Below are positions 52,694-62,100 of a stretch of 64,000 nt of DNA, in pieces. How positions within the stretch are numbered: the stretch's first letter is position 1; each line of letters opens with the position of its first letter. Source of the stretch: Kitasatospora aureofaciens (lineage in GTDB: Bacteria; Actinomycetota; Actinomycetes; Streptomycetales; Streptomycetaceae); NCBI RefSeq assembly GCF_019192735.1, contig NZ_JAHTKP010000017.1, positions 91,142-155,141 on the forward strand, given 5' to 3'. The position numbers and the translations under genes were made by a program. The notes below the pieces were generated by a model. It did not search any database, was not told the DNA's origin, and worked only from the letters and a program-made list of their open reading frames with translations.

Positions 52694-55600
52694 GTGCGTC
52701 TGCCACCCGTCCGCCGTCCGCTCGCGCGGATCGGCCTCACCCTGACCCTGCTCGCCGCTGCGCTGATGTCTGGTGGCGCCGCGCTCGCCGCGACTCCGGC
52801 GGCCGGCGGTCCACCGACCGTCGGCCCGCCCGGGGCGGGCCGATCGGCCTCCGTCCTGCTCGAACTGACCACCGAGGCGGCCGGTCCCGCCTGGCGGCGC
52901 GCCGCCGACGGGGCCCGGCGGGCCCAGCGCTCGCCGGAGGCCGTCCGCCGGGAGGCCGCCCGGGCCGGCGCCGGGCAGCGGGCCAGGGCCGGCGACGCGC
53001 TCGACCGGCTCGCCGAGGCCGTCCACCGCGCGGCCCCCGCCGCCCAGGAGCTCTACCGCACCCGCACCCTGCTCACCGGCCTCGCCGTCACTGCGCCCGC
53101 CGACCGGCTGCCGGCCCTGCGCGCGCTCCCCGGCGTCCGGGCCGTCCACCCGATCGTCCGCAAGCAGCGCGACAACGCCTACTCCGTGCCGCTGACCGGC
53201 GCCCCGCAGGTCTGGGCGGGTGCCGCAGCCGACGGCAACACGGGGCAGGGCGTGCGGATCGGCATCATCGACAGCGGCATCGACTACACCCACGCCGACT
53301 TCGGCGGCCCCGGCACCGAGGCCGCGTTCCGGTCCGTCGAACGCGGCAAGCCCGCACCGGCCGGGCTGTTCCCCAACGCCAAGGTGATCGGCGGCAAGGA
53401 CCTCGTCGGCGACGACTACGACCCGGACCCGTCCTCCCCGCACCACCAGCCCGTCCCGCACCCCAGCGACAACCCGATCGACTGCGACCGCAACGGCCAC
53501 GGCACCCACGTCGCCGGCACCGCGGCCGGCTACGGCGTCACCGCCGACGGCCACCCCTACACCGGGCCCTACCGGGCCGGGCTCGACCCCGCGGGCTTCA
53601 AGGTCGGCCCGGGTGCCGCGCCCGGGGCCGGGCTGTACGCGATCCGGGTCTTCGGCTGCGACGGCTCCACCGACCGGCTCACCCAGGCCCTCGACCTCGC
53701 CGCCGACCCGAATGGCGACGGCGACCTCACCGACCGCCTCGACGTCGTCAACCTCTCGCTCGGCAGCCGCTTCGGCAGCCCCGACGACGCCGACGCCGTC
53801 GCCGTCGACCACCTCGCCGCGCTCGGCACCGTCGTGGTCGCCGCGGCCGGCAACGAGGGCGACGTCTACGGCATCGGCGGCAGCCCCGGCACCGCCGCCC
53901 GGGCCGTCGCCGTCGCCGCCTCCGTCCACGGGCACGCCGACACCGACGGCATCACCGTGGTCGCCCCCGCGAACCTCGCCGGAGTCGTGCCGGCCCACTG
54001 GAGCGAGCTCTACCGCGGCTGGTCCACCTCCGACGTCCACGGCCAACTCGCCCTGCCCGCCGACCAGTCCGACGGCTGCACCGCGTTCAGCGAGGCCGAC
54101 CGGCAGCGGCTCGCCGGGAAGATCGCCGTCCTCGCCTGGCACACCCGCGAATCCGAACGGCCCTGCAACTCCGGCCCGCGCGCCGACCACGCCGCCGACG
54201 CCGGCGCGATCGGCGCCCTCTACGCCGCCGACACCGACCACCTCGCCGAGATCGCCGGCAACGACCGCATCCCCACCGTGCTGCTCGCCCACGCCGACGG
54301 CGAACGGCTCCGGCAGGCCGCCGCGGCCGGCCCGGTCGAGGTCCGGCTCGCCGCGCCCGGCAACCCGCTGCACGGCTCCGTCCCCCAGCTCCAGCCCGGC
54401 CGGGCCGACACCCTCACCGACTTCACCTCCCGCGGCATCGGCGTGCCCGGCGTCGTCAAACCCGACCTCGCCGCCCCCGGCGAGACCATCTGGTCCGCGC
54501 TCGCCGGCAGCGGCAGCGGCGGCCAGCGCGAGGACGGCACCTCCATGGCCACCCCGCACGTCGCCGGGCTCGCCGCGCTCGTCCGCGCCGCCCACCGTGA
54601 CTGGCCGGCGGAGCAGGTCAAGGCCGCACTGATGAACACCGCCGTGGACACCTGGCTCGGAGACGACCACAGCGGACCCGTCTACGGCCCCGAACGCACC
54701 GGCGCCGGGCGGGCCCAGGTCGACCGGGCCGTCCGGACCCCCGCCGTCGCCTACGCGGCGGGGGACGGTGCTGTCGAGGGCGCCGTCGGCGTCTCCTTCG
54801 GGCCGGTCGAGGTCGGCGGGCCGACGGCGCTGCGGCGCGAGATCGAGGTGCGCAACTACTCGTCGGCGGTGGTCAGTTACCGCACGGAATACGCGGCCGC
54901 GACCGAACTGCCGGGCGCTCATTATGACGTGACGCCCGCACAGGTCGACGTGCCGGCGGGCGGCACCGCACGGGTGCAGGTGACGCTGGCCGTCCCGGGG
55001 GAGCTGGGGCGCGCGCCCGACCCGACCATCGACACCGTCCAGGGCGGCAAGGCCCGCAGCTACCGGGGCGAACTCTCCGGACGGGTCCTGCTCACCCCCG
55101 TCACCGACCCCGCGCTGCCCGAACTCCGGGTCCCCGTCCTCGCCGCCCCGCGGCCCGTCACCGGGCTCAGCGCTTCCGCCCCCGTCCGGACCGCCCGGGA
55201 CGGAACCCTCCTCATGCTCGGCGGCAGCTCCGCACCGGGCGACCGGCCCGGCCTCGTCAGTGCCTTCGCCCTCGGCGGCGAAGGCACCCGCTGGCCCGAC
55301 TGCCCGCCCGGCAGCGGCGCCGCCGTCGGGCCCGGCGCGGGCATCGTGCCCGAGGGGGCCGCCGAACCGGCCGCCGCCCGGCAGGACGTCTGCGTGGAAC
55401 ACGCCGGCGACCGGGCCGCCGACCTGCGGGCCGCCGGCGCCGCCGCGGACGCCGGGATGCTCTACATCGGCGCCCAGCTGTGGGCGTCCGCCCCCACCCC
55501 GGTCGGGCTCTACGGCGTCCGCGTCTCGCTCGACACCGACGGGGACGGCGTCACCGACGTCATCCTCAAGGCCGATCGGCTGCGCGGCAGCGACGTCCTG

Positions 55601-56047
55601 GTCGCGCGCGCCCTCGACGCCCGCACCGGCGCCGAGCTGGACGTCCAGCCGCTCAACGCCCGTTGGGGCGACACCGACACGGCGCTGCTCGACAGCGACG
55701 TCCTCGTCCTCCCGGTGCGGCTGAGCGCCCTCCCGGGCGTCCGGGAAGGCCACAGCACCGTCCGCTATGGCGTCTGGACCGGCGCCACGGCCCCCGGCAA
55801 GCCCGACCCGGCCGACGCCTACTCCGCCATCGGCCTCCGCGGCACCCGCCCCACCCTCCCCATCGACGCCCTCCACCCCGCCGTCACCATCCACGACGGC
55901 CTCGCGGGCCCGGCACCCGTCGCCACCCCGGCCCACCCCGGCTCCGTCCTCGACGTCCACCGGACCCCGGGCGACACGTCCCGCCTGCTCCTGCTCCACC
56001 ACTTCAACCAGACCGCCCACCACGGCGAGGTGATCACCCTCCCCTGA
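52694..56047 (+). CDS. Secreted subtilisin-like serine protease (S8), large
   Basis: 1117 aa from the GTG at 52694, which has GGGAGAGGG upstream. Signal peptide about 1-33 (ARIGLTLTLLAAALMSGGAALA). An I9-like propeptide covers about 45-160. Catalytic triad: Asp about 193 (IGIIDSGIDYTH), His about 271 (NGHGTHVAGT) and Ser about 616 (DGTSMATPHVAG). A PA-type insert (about 430-560) lies between His and Ser. The C-terminal part (about 680-1117) is beta-rich, with DTDGDGVTD (about 950), a possible calcium loop. No cell-wall anchor is visible, so it should be released. Probably extracellular nutrition or processing. Confidence 0.93.
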   Translation: MRLPPVRRPLARIGLTLTLLAAALMSGGAALAATPAAGGPPTVGPPGAGRSASVLLELTTEAAGPAWRRAADGARRAQRSPEAVRREAARAGAGQRARAGDALDRLAEAVHRAAPAAQELYRTRTLLTGLAVTAPADRLPALRALPGVRAVHPIVRKQRDNAYSVPLTGAPQVWAGAAADGNTGQGVRIGIIDSGIDYTHADFGGPGTEAAFRSVERGKPAPAGLFPNAKVIGGKDLVGDDYDPDPSSPHHQPVPHPSDNPIDCDRNGHGTHVAGTAAGYGVTADGHPYTGPYRAGLDPAGFKVGPGAAPGAGLYAIRVFGCDGSTDRLTQALDLAADPNGDGDLTDRLDVVNLSLGSRFGSPDDADAVAVDHLAALGTVVVAAAGNEGDVYGIGGSPGTAARAVAVAASVHGHADTDGITVVAPANLAGVVPAHWSELYRGWSTSDVHGQLALPADQSDGCTAFSEADRQRLAGKIAVLAWHTRESERPCNSGPRADHAADAGAIGALYAADTDHLAEIAGNDRIPTVLLAHADGERLRQAAAAGPVEVRLAAPGNPLHGSVPQLQPGRADTLTDFTSRGIGVPGVVKPDLAAPGETIWSALAGSGSGGQREDGTSMATPHVAGLAALVRAAHRDWPAEQVKAALMNTAVDTWLGDDHSGPVYGPERTGAGRAQVDRAVRTPAVAYAAGDGAVEGAVGVSFGPVEVGGPTALRREIEVRNYSSAVVSYRTEYAAATELPGAHYDVTPAQVDVPAGGTARVQVTLAVPGELGRAPDPTIDTVQGGKARSYRGELSGRVLLTPVTDPALPELRVPVLAAPRPVTGLSASAPVRTARDGTLLMLGGSSAPGDRPGLVSAFALGGEGTRWPDCPPGSGAAVGPGAGIVPEGAAEPAAARQDVCVEHAGDRAADLRAAGAAADAGMLYIGAQLWASAPTPVGLYGVRVSLDTDGDGVTDVILKADRLRGSDVLVARALDARTGAELDVQPLNARWGDTDTALLDSDVLVLPVRLSALPGVREGHSTVRYGVWTGATAPGKPDPADAYSAIGLRGTRPTLPIDALHPAVTIHDGLAGPAPVATPAHPGSVLDVHRTPGDTSRLLLLHHFNQTAHHGEVITLP

Positions 56048-56061
56048 CCCCCGGCCCGCGC

Positions 56062-56100
56062 CACGGGGGCGGCCCGCCAAAGCGGCGGGCCGCCCCCGTG
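56062..56100. terminator. Terminator between subtilase and YfhO-like gene
   Basis: A perfect 17-bp stem (CACGGGGGCGGCCCGCC and complement) with an AAAGC loop, between convergent genes. Confidence 0.85.
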
Positions 56101-56105
56101 TGTCG

Positions 56106-58571
56106 TCAGCCGGTGGCTGCTGCCCGGGCGGTGCGGCGGCGGGTGAGGTGGGCGGAGACGGCGACCAGGGCGAGGGCGGCCGCGGTGGCGGAGGTGACGG
56201 TCAGGCCCTCGGTGAGGCCGGGTGGGTGGAAGGAGCAGGCGATGCGGTCGGCGCCCGGGCCCAGGGGGATGCCGATCATCCCCAGCACCGGGGTCGGTGC
56301 CGCGTACCGGCCGCCGCCCGCCGAGCAGGTCCAGCCCTCGGTGGCGGGGACGGACAGCAGTGCCGTGCCGGTGGAGCCGGCCGGGAGCGTGGCGGTCAGG
56401 GTGTGGCCGCCGGCGGTCACCCGGGTGGCGCCGGTCGCGGTGAGGCGGGCGACGGCGGCGTCCAGGGCGCCCGGCCGCAGGCAGCCGATCGGGCGGGCCG
56501 GGAGCTGGCTCACCGCGTCGGACTGCAGCGTCACCCGGACCAGGCCGTCCGCCGGGACGGTCCCCAGCCGGTGGATCGGCACGGCGGTGGTCGGCTGCTC
56601 GCCGTCGCTGCGGTAGGTGGTGCCGAGGCCGCTCACCGTGCCCCGGTACCAGACCCCGTGGAAGAACGTCGTCGAGCCGGGCGTGCAGGCCGCCGTGAAG
56701 GCCGTCGCCTCGCCGCCGCCCGGGAGCGACCAGCCGCTGCTGCCGTGCAGGGTGGGCGCCGGGCCGCCCGCCGGGAGGGGCTCCGGGGCGTCGTACACCG
56801 TGCTGCCTAGCAGCGACTCCTGCCGCGACCACACCGACGAGATGTCCACCGTGCTTCCCGCCCGCAGCACCGTGACCAGCGGCGGGGCGGCGGCCCGGCC
56901 GGGTGTGAAGCCGTCCGGCGGCGGACCGTCGGCCAGGTGGGCGCGGACGGCGAACAGGGCCTGCCCGACGGGGTCGGTGACGCTGGAGGTCTGCCGCCCG
57001 CCGGCCGTCCAGCCGGCGCCGAGGTCGTGCAGGAGCAGGGCGGCGACGGTGGGCAGGTAGCCGCTGAAGTAGCTGCCGCCCTGGCCGTCGAGGAGCAGCG
57101 GGTCGTTGGTGGTGAAGGCGTGCGGGCCGGGGTCGCTACGGCCGCCGGGCCAGTCCGCGGCCTCCCGCACCGCCGTGTGCCCGGCCCGGACGGCGGCCCC
57201 GGAGGCCGTCCCGTCCGGTGCCGGGGCGAGCGCCGCGTACCCGGACCAGACGGCGTTGCCGAGCACCGCCCCGCCCAGCACCCAGGTGGCGAGCGCGCCG
57301 GCCCGCCGGTCGGTGTGCCACCGTTCCAGCGCCCACAGCGTGGCCACCAGCACCGCCCCACCGGCCGTCAGCAGCACCCAGGTGGACGCCCGGACGGAGT
57401 GCCGTCCGGCCGCGAGCCCGGCGATCACCGCGACCACGGCGACCCCGCCCAGCAGCGCGAACAGGTCCGGCCGGTGCGCCAGCGACACCCAGGCGGCCAG
57501 CACCAGCAGCCCGCTCAGCGCGAACGCCACCCGGTACGGCCCGCCGGCCGGGATCGCCAGGCCGTGCCAGACCAGCACGGTCGGCGTCCAGACGAAGCTC
57601 AGCACCACCAGCACCAGCGCGCCGCACCACACCGCCCGTTCGCGCACCCGCACCCGCCGGTTGAACGGCAGCCCGCACACCAGCAGCAGCCCCAGCAGGC
57701 CGATCGCCACGTCCGGCAGCGGGCGGCCGCCGTGCGTGCCGGGCAGCAGCTGGGCCAGGTGCCCGCCGAGGCCGGACGGGCCGAGCGGCTGGACCGGCGA
57801 CTCCGGCTGGGCGGTCCGCGCGGCCCGCACGGCGACGAACAGGACGGGGGAGGCGAGCAGGATCCCGGCGGTGGCCATGGTGACGGCCCGTCCGGTCACC
57901 CGGACCCGGTGCCGGAACGGGCGCGGCGTGGCGAACAGGCGGACGGCGAGGACCAGGCCGGCCATGATGGTGGCCATCGCGGCGGTGTACAGGTTGCCGG
58001 CCCAGGCGAGGGTGACGCAGAGCGCGCCGACGACCCAGCGGCGTTCGTGCAGACACCAGTCGGCGGCGAGGCAGAGCAGCGGCAGCGAGACCAGGCCCCA
58101 GAGCCACATCGGCTCGGACCCGCCCACGGCGAGCACCCAGGCGCAGAGCCCGTAGCCGACGGCGGTGAGGGCGCGCAGCCAGCGGGGGCCGGGGTGCAGC
58201 CGGCCGAGGACGTGGGTCATCAGGGCGGTGCCGAGGCCGATGCTGCACAGGGTGATGAGGAAGACCGCGAGCTGCCCCTGGTCGCGGGGGAGGAGGACGG
58301 TCGGCCAGGAGAACGGGTTCGTCAGGTAGGCGAAGAAGTCGGCCAGGAACGGGACGCCGTAGCCGCTGTTCCAGTTGAACAGCAGATCCCCGGTGGCCTG
58401 CCCGTGCGCCAGGTCCCACAGGTGGGCGTGGAACGGCAGCGCGACGTCGTCCGCCCCGGGCGGCAACGCCCCGCGCAGCCCCGCCGCCAGCGCGTACCCA
58501 CCCATCGCCAGCCCCGCCGCACCCCCGCAGGCCGCCACCTCCCGCCGCCACTGGCCCATCTGCGGCACCAC
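56106..58571 (-). CDS. YfhO-like polytopic membrane protein
   Basis: 821 aa. Around a dozen TM helices in the first 460 residues, a long extracellular portion (about 480-780) and one final TM (about 785-808). FNWNSGYGVPFLADFFAYLTNPF near the N-terminus is typical of YfhO/bacterial membrane glycosyltransferase-like proteins, in which the early Asp/Glu loop is functional (here PGADDVALPFH). YfhO proteins act in glycosylation of cell-wall polymers in Firmicutes. The start is at 58571 (GTG) or 58559 (ATG); no Shine-Dalgarno separates them. It is divergent from a Uma2 gene. Confidence 0.85.
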   Translation of the reverse strand: MVPQMGQWRREVAACGGAAGLAMGGYALAAGLRGALPPGADDVALPFHAHLWDLAHGQATGDLLFNWNSGYGVPFLADFFAYLTNPFSWPTVLLPRDQGQLAVFLITLCSIGLGTALMTHVLGRLHPGPRWLRALTAVGYGLCAWVLAVGGSEPMWLWGLVSLPLLCLAADWCLHERRWVVGALCVTLAWAGNLYTAAMATIMAGLVLAVRLFATPRPFRHRVRVTGRAVTMATAGILLASPVLFVAVRAARTAQPESPVQPLGPSGLGGHLAQLLPGTHGGRPLPDVAIGLLGLLLVCGLPFNRRVRVRERAVWCGALVLVVLSFVWTPTVLVWHGLAIPAGGPYRVAFALSGLLVLAAWVSLAHRPDLFALLGGVAVVAVIAGLAAGRHSVRASTWVLLTAGGAVLVATLWALERWHTDRRAGALATWVLGGAVLGNAVWSGYAALAPAPDGTASGAAVRAGHTAVREAADWPGGRSDPGPHAFTTNDPLLLDGQGGSYFSGYLPTVAALLLHDLGAGWTAGGRQTSSVTDPVGQALFAVRAHLADGPPPDGFTPGRAAAPPLVTVLRAGSTVDISSVWSRQESLLGSTVYDAPEPLPAGGPAPTLHGSSGWSLPGGGEATAFTAACTPGSTTFFHGVWYRGTVSGLGTTYRSDGEQPTTAVPIHRLGTVPADGLVRVTLQSDAVSQLPARPIGCLRPGALDAAVARLTATGATRVTAGGHTLTATLPAGSTGTALLSVPATEGWTCSAGGGRYAAPTPVLGMIGIPLGPGADRIACSFHPPGLTEGLTVTSATAAALALVAVSAHLTRRRTARAAATG

Positions 58572-58720
58572 CCCGTTCTGCGAGCACTCCCGGACCTCGC
58601 CACCATAAGTGCGCCCCAGGCGCGTCCCCGGCCACCCGCGCTCCCTCGAATGAGTGGCGTCCGCGGGCGTTTTGCCGAGTAGCCTGAGAGGGCCGCCAGG
58701 ATGCCCGTATGGGAGGAACC

Positions 58721-59284
58721 ATGAGCATCGCGCCGTACCCCGACTGGATTCGGCCTCCTGCTGGTGGCTACACCGCAGAGGACCTGGACCGGCTGCCTGA
58801 TCTCCCGCCGCACACTGAGCTGCTCGACGGGAGCCTGATCTTCGTGAGTCCGCAGACGAAGTTCCACGTGAGGGCGAAGCGCCTGCTGGAGCGAGGGCTG
58901 GAGAATGCGGTTCCGGAGGGTTGGGAGGTGTGGCCGGAGATGACGGTCACGCTGGACCGCCGGAACCGTCCGGAGCCCGACCTGCTCGTGGTCCATGAGG
59001 AGTCGGACACGGGCTACCTCCAGACGGGGTTCGCGGCTGAGCATGTGTTGCTCGCGATCGAGGTGGTCTCGGAGGAATCCCGGGAGCGTGACCGGGAGAT
59101 CAAGCCGCGCAAGTACGCGGCAGCAGGCATTCGTCACTTCTGGCGCGTTGAGTGCGACGAGGGCCGCCCGGTCGTTTACACGTTCGAGCTGGAGCCGGCG
59201 TCCAGGAGGTACTTCCCGACCGGGATCTACCACAAGCAGTTGAAGGTTGATCAGCCCTTCCCGATTGAGATCGACCTGACCTGA
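58721..59284 (+). CDS. Uma2 family (PD-(D/E)XK) endonuclease-like protein, second
   Basis: 187 aa. The core reads RPEPDLLVVHEE, then LLAIEVVSEESRERDREIKPRKYAAAGIRHFWRV, with Asp, Glu and Lys in the PD-(D/E)XK positions. GGGAGGAACC sets the start at the ATG at 58721, not the one at 58709. It resembles the Uma2 protein at 23397 only in the core. Stand-alone gene just upstream of leuB. Confidence 0.87.
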   Translation: MSIAPYPDWIRPPAGGYTAEDLDRLPDLPPHTELLDGSLIFVSPQTKFHVRAKRLLERGLENAVPEGWEVWPEMTVTLDRRNRPEPDLLVVHEESDTGYLQTGFAAEHVLLAIEVVSEESRERDREIKPRKYAAAGIRHFWRVECDEGRPVVYTFELEPASRRYFPTGIYHKQLKVDQPFPIEIDLT

Positions 59285-59331
59285 CGCGTCCGGATGGTGG
59301 ACGTGAGATGTCAGGGTCTGGGACACCGGAG

Positions 59332-59343
59332 TAGGGTCCGAGT
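59332..59343 (+). promoter_or_regulatory. -10 box for leaderless leuB
   Basis: TAGGGT at 59332-59337 places transcription start at about 59344, the leuB ATG. There is no Shine-Dalgarno there, which fits a leaderless mRNA. The -35 (TGTCAG at 17-nt spacing) is weak. Confidence 0.5.
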
Positions 59344-60381
59344 ATGTCTCGCACGATGCGTCTCGCAGTTGTTCCCGGTGACGGTATCGGCCAGGAAGTG
59401 GTGGCCGAAGGACTCAAGGTCCTGGGTGCCGTGCTTCCCTCCGACGTGAAGCTGGAGACCACCGAGTACGACCTCGGGGCCCGGCGGTACCACCGGACCG
59501 GGGAGACGCTGCCGGACAGTGTGCTCGCGGAGCTGAAGTCGCACGACGCGATCCTGCTCGGCGCGATCGGGGATCCGAGTGTGCCGTCCGGGGTGCTGGA
59601 GCGGGGGCTGCTGCTCAAGCTGCGGTTCGCGTTCGACCACCACATCAACCTGCGGCCGGGCCGGCTGTTCCCCGGGGTGAAGTCCCCGCTGGCCGGCGAA
59701 CCGGAGATCGACTTCGTGGTCGTCCGCGAGGGCACCGAGGGCCCGTACGTCGGCAACGGCGGCACGCTGCGCACCGGGACCGCGCAGGAGGTGGCCACCG
59801 AGGTCAGCCTGAACACCGCGTACGGCATCGAACGGGTGGTGCGGGACGCGTACCGCCGGGCGCAGGCGCGGCCGCGCAAGAAGCTGACGCTGGTCCACAA
59901 GAACAACGTGCTGGTGCACGCCGGCCACCTGTGGACGCGGATCTTCGCGGAGGTCGGCCGGGAGTTCCCGGAGGTCACCACCGACTACCTGCACGTCGAC
60001 GCGGCGACGATCTTCTTCGTGACCCAGCCCGAGCGCTTCGACGTCATCGTCACGGACAACCTGTTCGGAGACATCCTGACCGACCTGGCCGCCGCCGTGA
60101 CCGGCGGGATCGGCCTGGCCGCGAGCGGCAACATCAACCCGGGCGGGGAGTTCCCGTCGATGTTCGAGCCGGTGCACGGCTCGGCGCCGGACATCGCGGG
60201 CCAGGGCAAGGCCGACCCGACCGCCACCGTGCTGTCGGTCGCCATGCTGCTGGACCACCTGGGCTTCGCCGCGGAGGCCGCCAAGGTCGAGGCCGCCGTC
60301 GCCGCGGATCTGGCCGAGCGCTCCGGCGCCCGCAGCACCTCCGAGGTCGGCGACGCGCTCGCCGCCCGAGTATCGGGCTGA
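59344..60381 (+). CDS. leuB: 3-isopropylmalate dehydrogenase
   Basis: 345 aa, the third step of leucine synthesis. LAVVPGDGIGQEVVAEGL at the N-terminus, the metal- and substrate-binding Asp residues in VDAATIFFV and VTDNLFGDILTDLAAA, and EPVHGSAPDIAGQGKADPTA near the C-terminus. It has the length of the shorter actinobacterial type. An ATG four codons later is also possible but the first coincides with the predicted transcript start. Confidence 0.95.
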   Translation: MSRTMRLAVVPGDGIGQEVVAEGLKVLGAVLPSDVKLETTEYDLGARRYHRTGETLPDSVLAELKSHDAILLGAIGDPSVPSGVLERGLLLKLRFAFDHHINLRPGRLFPGVKSPLAGEPEIDFVVVREGTEGPYVGNGGTLRTGTAQEVATEVSLNTAYGIERVVRDAYRRAQARPRKKLTLVHKNNVLVHAGHLWTRIFAEVGREFPEVTTDYLHVDAATIFFVTQPERFDVIVTDNLFGDILTDLAAAVTGGIGLAASGNINPGGEFPSMFEPVHGSAPDIAGQGKADPTATVLSVAMLLDHLGFAAEAAKVEAAVAADLAERSGARSTSEVGDALAARVSG

Positions 60382-60469
60382 CACGGGCCGATCCCTGACA
60401 AGGGTCCGCCCCGTTCGGGCCGGACCGCATAACCGCAGCTTGCAGCTCCCCAAGAAGCAGGCAACTGTT

Positions 60470-60513
60470 CGGCACGGCCCTCTGGATGCGAGTATCGACA
60501 GTGGGCCGTGCCG
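60470..60513 (+). terminator. Hairpin after leuB
   Basis: Perfect 11-bp arms (CGGCACGGCCC and complement) with a 22-nt loop. The direct repeats GTTCGTTCG are just downstream (60515-60540). The leuB-ilvE gap is 219 nt with no gene. Confidence 0.55.
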
Positions 60514-60600
60514 TTGTGCGTTCGTTCGGGCGTTCGTTCGCCGTAACGTTCACTCGGTGGTGGCGGCCCGGACCAACCCCACGGTGAAGGACACACAGCC

Positions 60601-61713
60601 ATGAGCACGCCCACCCAGGCGCCCATCACGTTCGACCTCAAGCCCTCCGCCCACCCGCTGTCCGACGCGGAGCGCGAGGCCCGGCTGACCAACCCCGGCT
60701 TCGGTCGCGTCTTCACCGACCACATGGTCACCGTCCGCTGGACCGAGGGCCGGGGCTGGCACGACGCCCAGCTGACGCCGTACGCGCCGCTGGAGATCGA
60801 CCCGGCGAACATGACCCTGCACTACGGCCAGGCGATCTTCGAGGGCCTGAAGGCCTACCGCCAGGCCGACGGCTCGATCGCCACCTTCCGCCCGGAGGCC
60901 AACGCCGCCCGCTTCCAGGCCTCGGCCCGCCGGCTGGCGATGCCGGAGCTGCCGGTGGAGACCTTCGTCGAGGCGGTCGAGCTGCTGGTCCAGCAGGAGC
61001 AGGCCTGGGTCCCGAACCAGCCCGAGCAGACCCTCTACCTGCGCCCCTTCATGTTCGCCACCGAGGTCGGTCTGGGTGTCCGCCCGTCCAACTCCTACCT
61101 CTTCGTGATCATCGCCTCGCCGGCCGGCGCCTACTTCCCCGGCGGCGTCAAGCCGGTCTCGGTCTGGCTCTGCGAGGACTACGTCCGGGCCGCGCCCGGC
61201 GGCACCGGCGCCGCCAAGTGCGCAGGCAACTACGCCGCCTCGCTGATGGCCTTCGCCGAGGCCGCCGAGAAGGGCTGCGACCAGGTGGTCTGGCTCGACG
61301 CCGTCGAGCACCGCTGGGTCGAGGAGATGGGCGGCATGAACCTGTACTTCGTCTTCGGCGAGGGGAAGGACGCGAAGGTCGTCACCCCCGAGCTGTCCGG
61401 CGCCCTGCTGCCCGGCATCACCCGCGACTCGCTGCTGACCCTGGCCGCCGACCTCGGCTACGCCGTCGAGGAGCGGAGGATCTCCACCGACGAGTGGAAG
61501 CAGGGCAACGCCGACGGCACCCTCACCGAGGTCTTCGCCTGCGGCACCGCTGCCGCCATCACCCCGGTCGGCTCGGTCAAGTCCCGCGGCGGCGACTGGA
61601 CGGTCGGCACCGGCGAGCCCGGCGCGATCACCATGGAACTGCGCAGGGCCCTCCTCGCCATCCAGGGCGGCCAGGCCCCCGACACCCACGGCTGGCTGCA
61701 CAAGATCGTCTGA
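60601..61713 (+). CDS. ilvE: Branched-chain amino acid aminotransferase
   Basis: 370-aa fold-type IV PLP enzyme, last step of Val, Leu and Ile synthesis. LHYGQAIFEGLKAYR, RPFMFATEVGLGV and the PLP lysine in GGTGAAKCAGNYAAS are clear, followed by EEMGGMNLYFV and GTAAAITPVG. GAAGGA lies 9 nt before the ATG. Confidence 0.97.
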   Translation: MSTPTQAPITFDLKPSAHPLSDAEREARLTNPGFGRVFTDHMVTVRWTEGRGWHDAQLTPYAPLEIDPANMTLHYGQAIFEGLKAYRQADGSIATFRPEANAARFQASARRLAMPELPVETFVEAVELLVQQEQAWVPNQPEQTLYLRPFMFATEVGLGVRPSNSYLFVIIASPAGAYFPGGVKPVSVWLCEDYVRAAPGGTGAAKCAGNYAASLMAFAEAAEKGCDQVVWLDAVEHRWVEEMGGMNLYFVFGEGKDAKVVTPELSGALLPGITRDSLLTLAADLGYAVEERRISTDEWKQGNADGTLTEVFACGTAAAITPVGSVKSRGGDWTVGTGEPGAITMELRRALLAIQGGQAPDTHGWLHKIV

Positions 61714-61804
61714 ATCGGGTAGCCCCGGCACCGCCTCCGGCCTGCGCCGTTTCGCATCGCGAGACGGGCAGGCCGGATCGTGGAGGGTGTGCCAGACTGC
61801 CAAC

Positions 61805-61855
61805 GTGTCCTCGCTGTCGCTGATTATTAGCAGCAGGCGCGCCGGTCCGCAGTGA
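61805..61855 (+). CDS. Putative cimA attenuator leader peptide
   Basis: Encodes MSSLSLIISSRRAGPQ from a GTG start. Leu-x-Leu-Ile-Ile would make translation sensitive to leucine and isoleucine supply. CAGACT at 61793-61798 could be the -10 box, giving a transcript that begins at the GTG. A hairpin (CGCTCCCGCA with TGCGGAGCG) follows, then a terminator with T-runs. Confidence 0.7.
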   Translation: MSSLSLIISSRRAGPQ

Positions 61856-61909
61856 CCGCTCCCGCAGGACCCGATGCGGAGCGACCACCAGCGTCCAGAC
61901 CCGCGCGCA

Positions 61910-61944
61910 GACCTCTCGCACCCGCGAGGGGTCTTTTGCTTTTT
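61910..61944 (+). terminator. cimA attenuator terminator
   Basis: GACCTCTCGC pairs with GCGAGGGGTC (one G-T wobble) around a 4-nt loop, followed by TTTTGCTTTTT. It lies 160 nt upstream of cimA and after the leader peptide. The region 61945-62100 holds no recognisable gene. Confidence 0.8.
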
Positions 61945-62100
61945 GGGCGCAGCCCCAACGAGCACAGCCTCCCGGACCGGCCGAGAGCCCCCACGAAGGG
62001 CTCGGGGACACCGGGATCGCGCGCGGGATGCTGGACAGTGGAGCCGGAACGAGAAACCGGCAGAGCAGTACGAACCTCCCCGAACGGAGAACCAGGGGTC

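Noticed and set aside
52539..52745. Short hydrophobic frame before the subtilase
   Set aside because: No Shine-Dalgarno, it overlaps the subtilase start in another frame, and its C-terminal half has no protein-like composition.
52319..56080. 1253-aa frame antisense to the subtilase
   Set aside because: The subtilase has a signal peptide and an intact catalytic triad; the antisense frame is low-complexity Gly/Asp/Ala.
58709..58720. Upstream ATG for the second Uma2 gene
   Set aside because: The GGGAGGAACC Shine-Dalgarno lies after it and fits the ATG at 58721.
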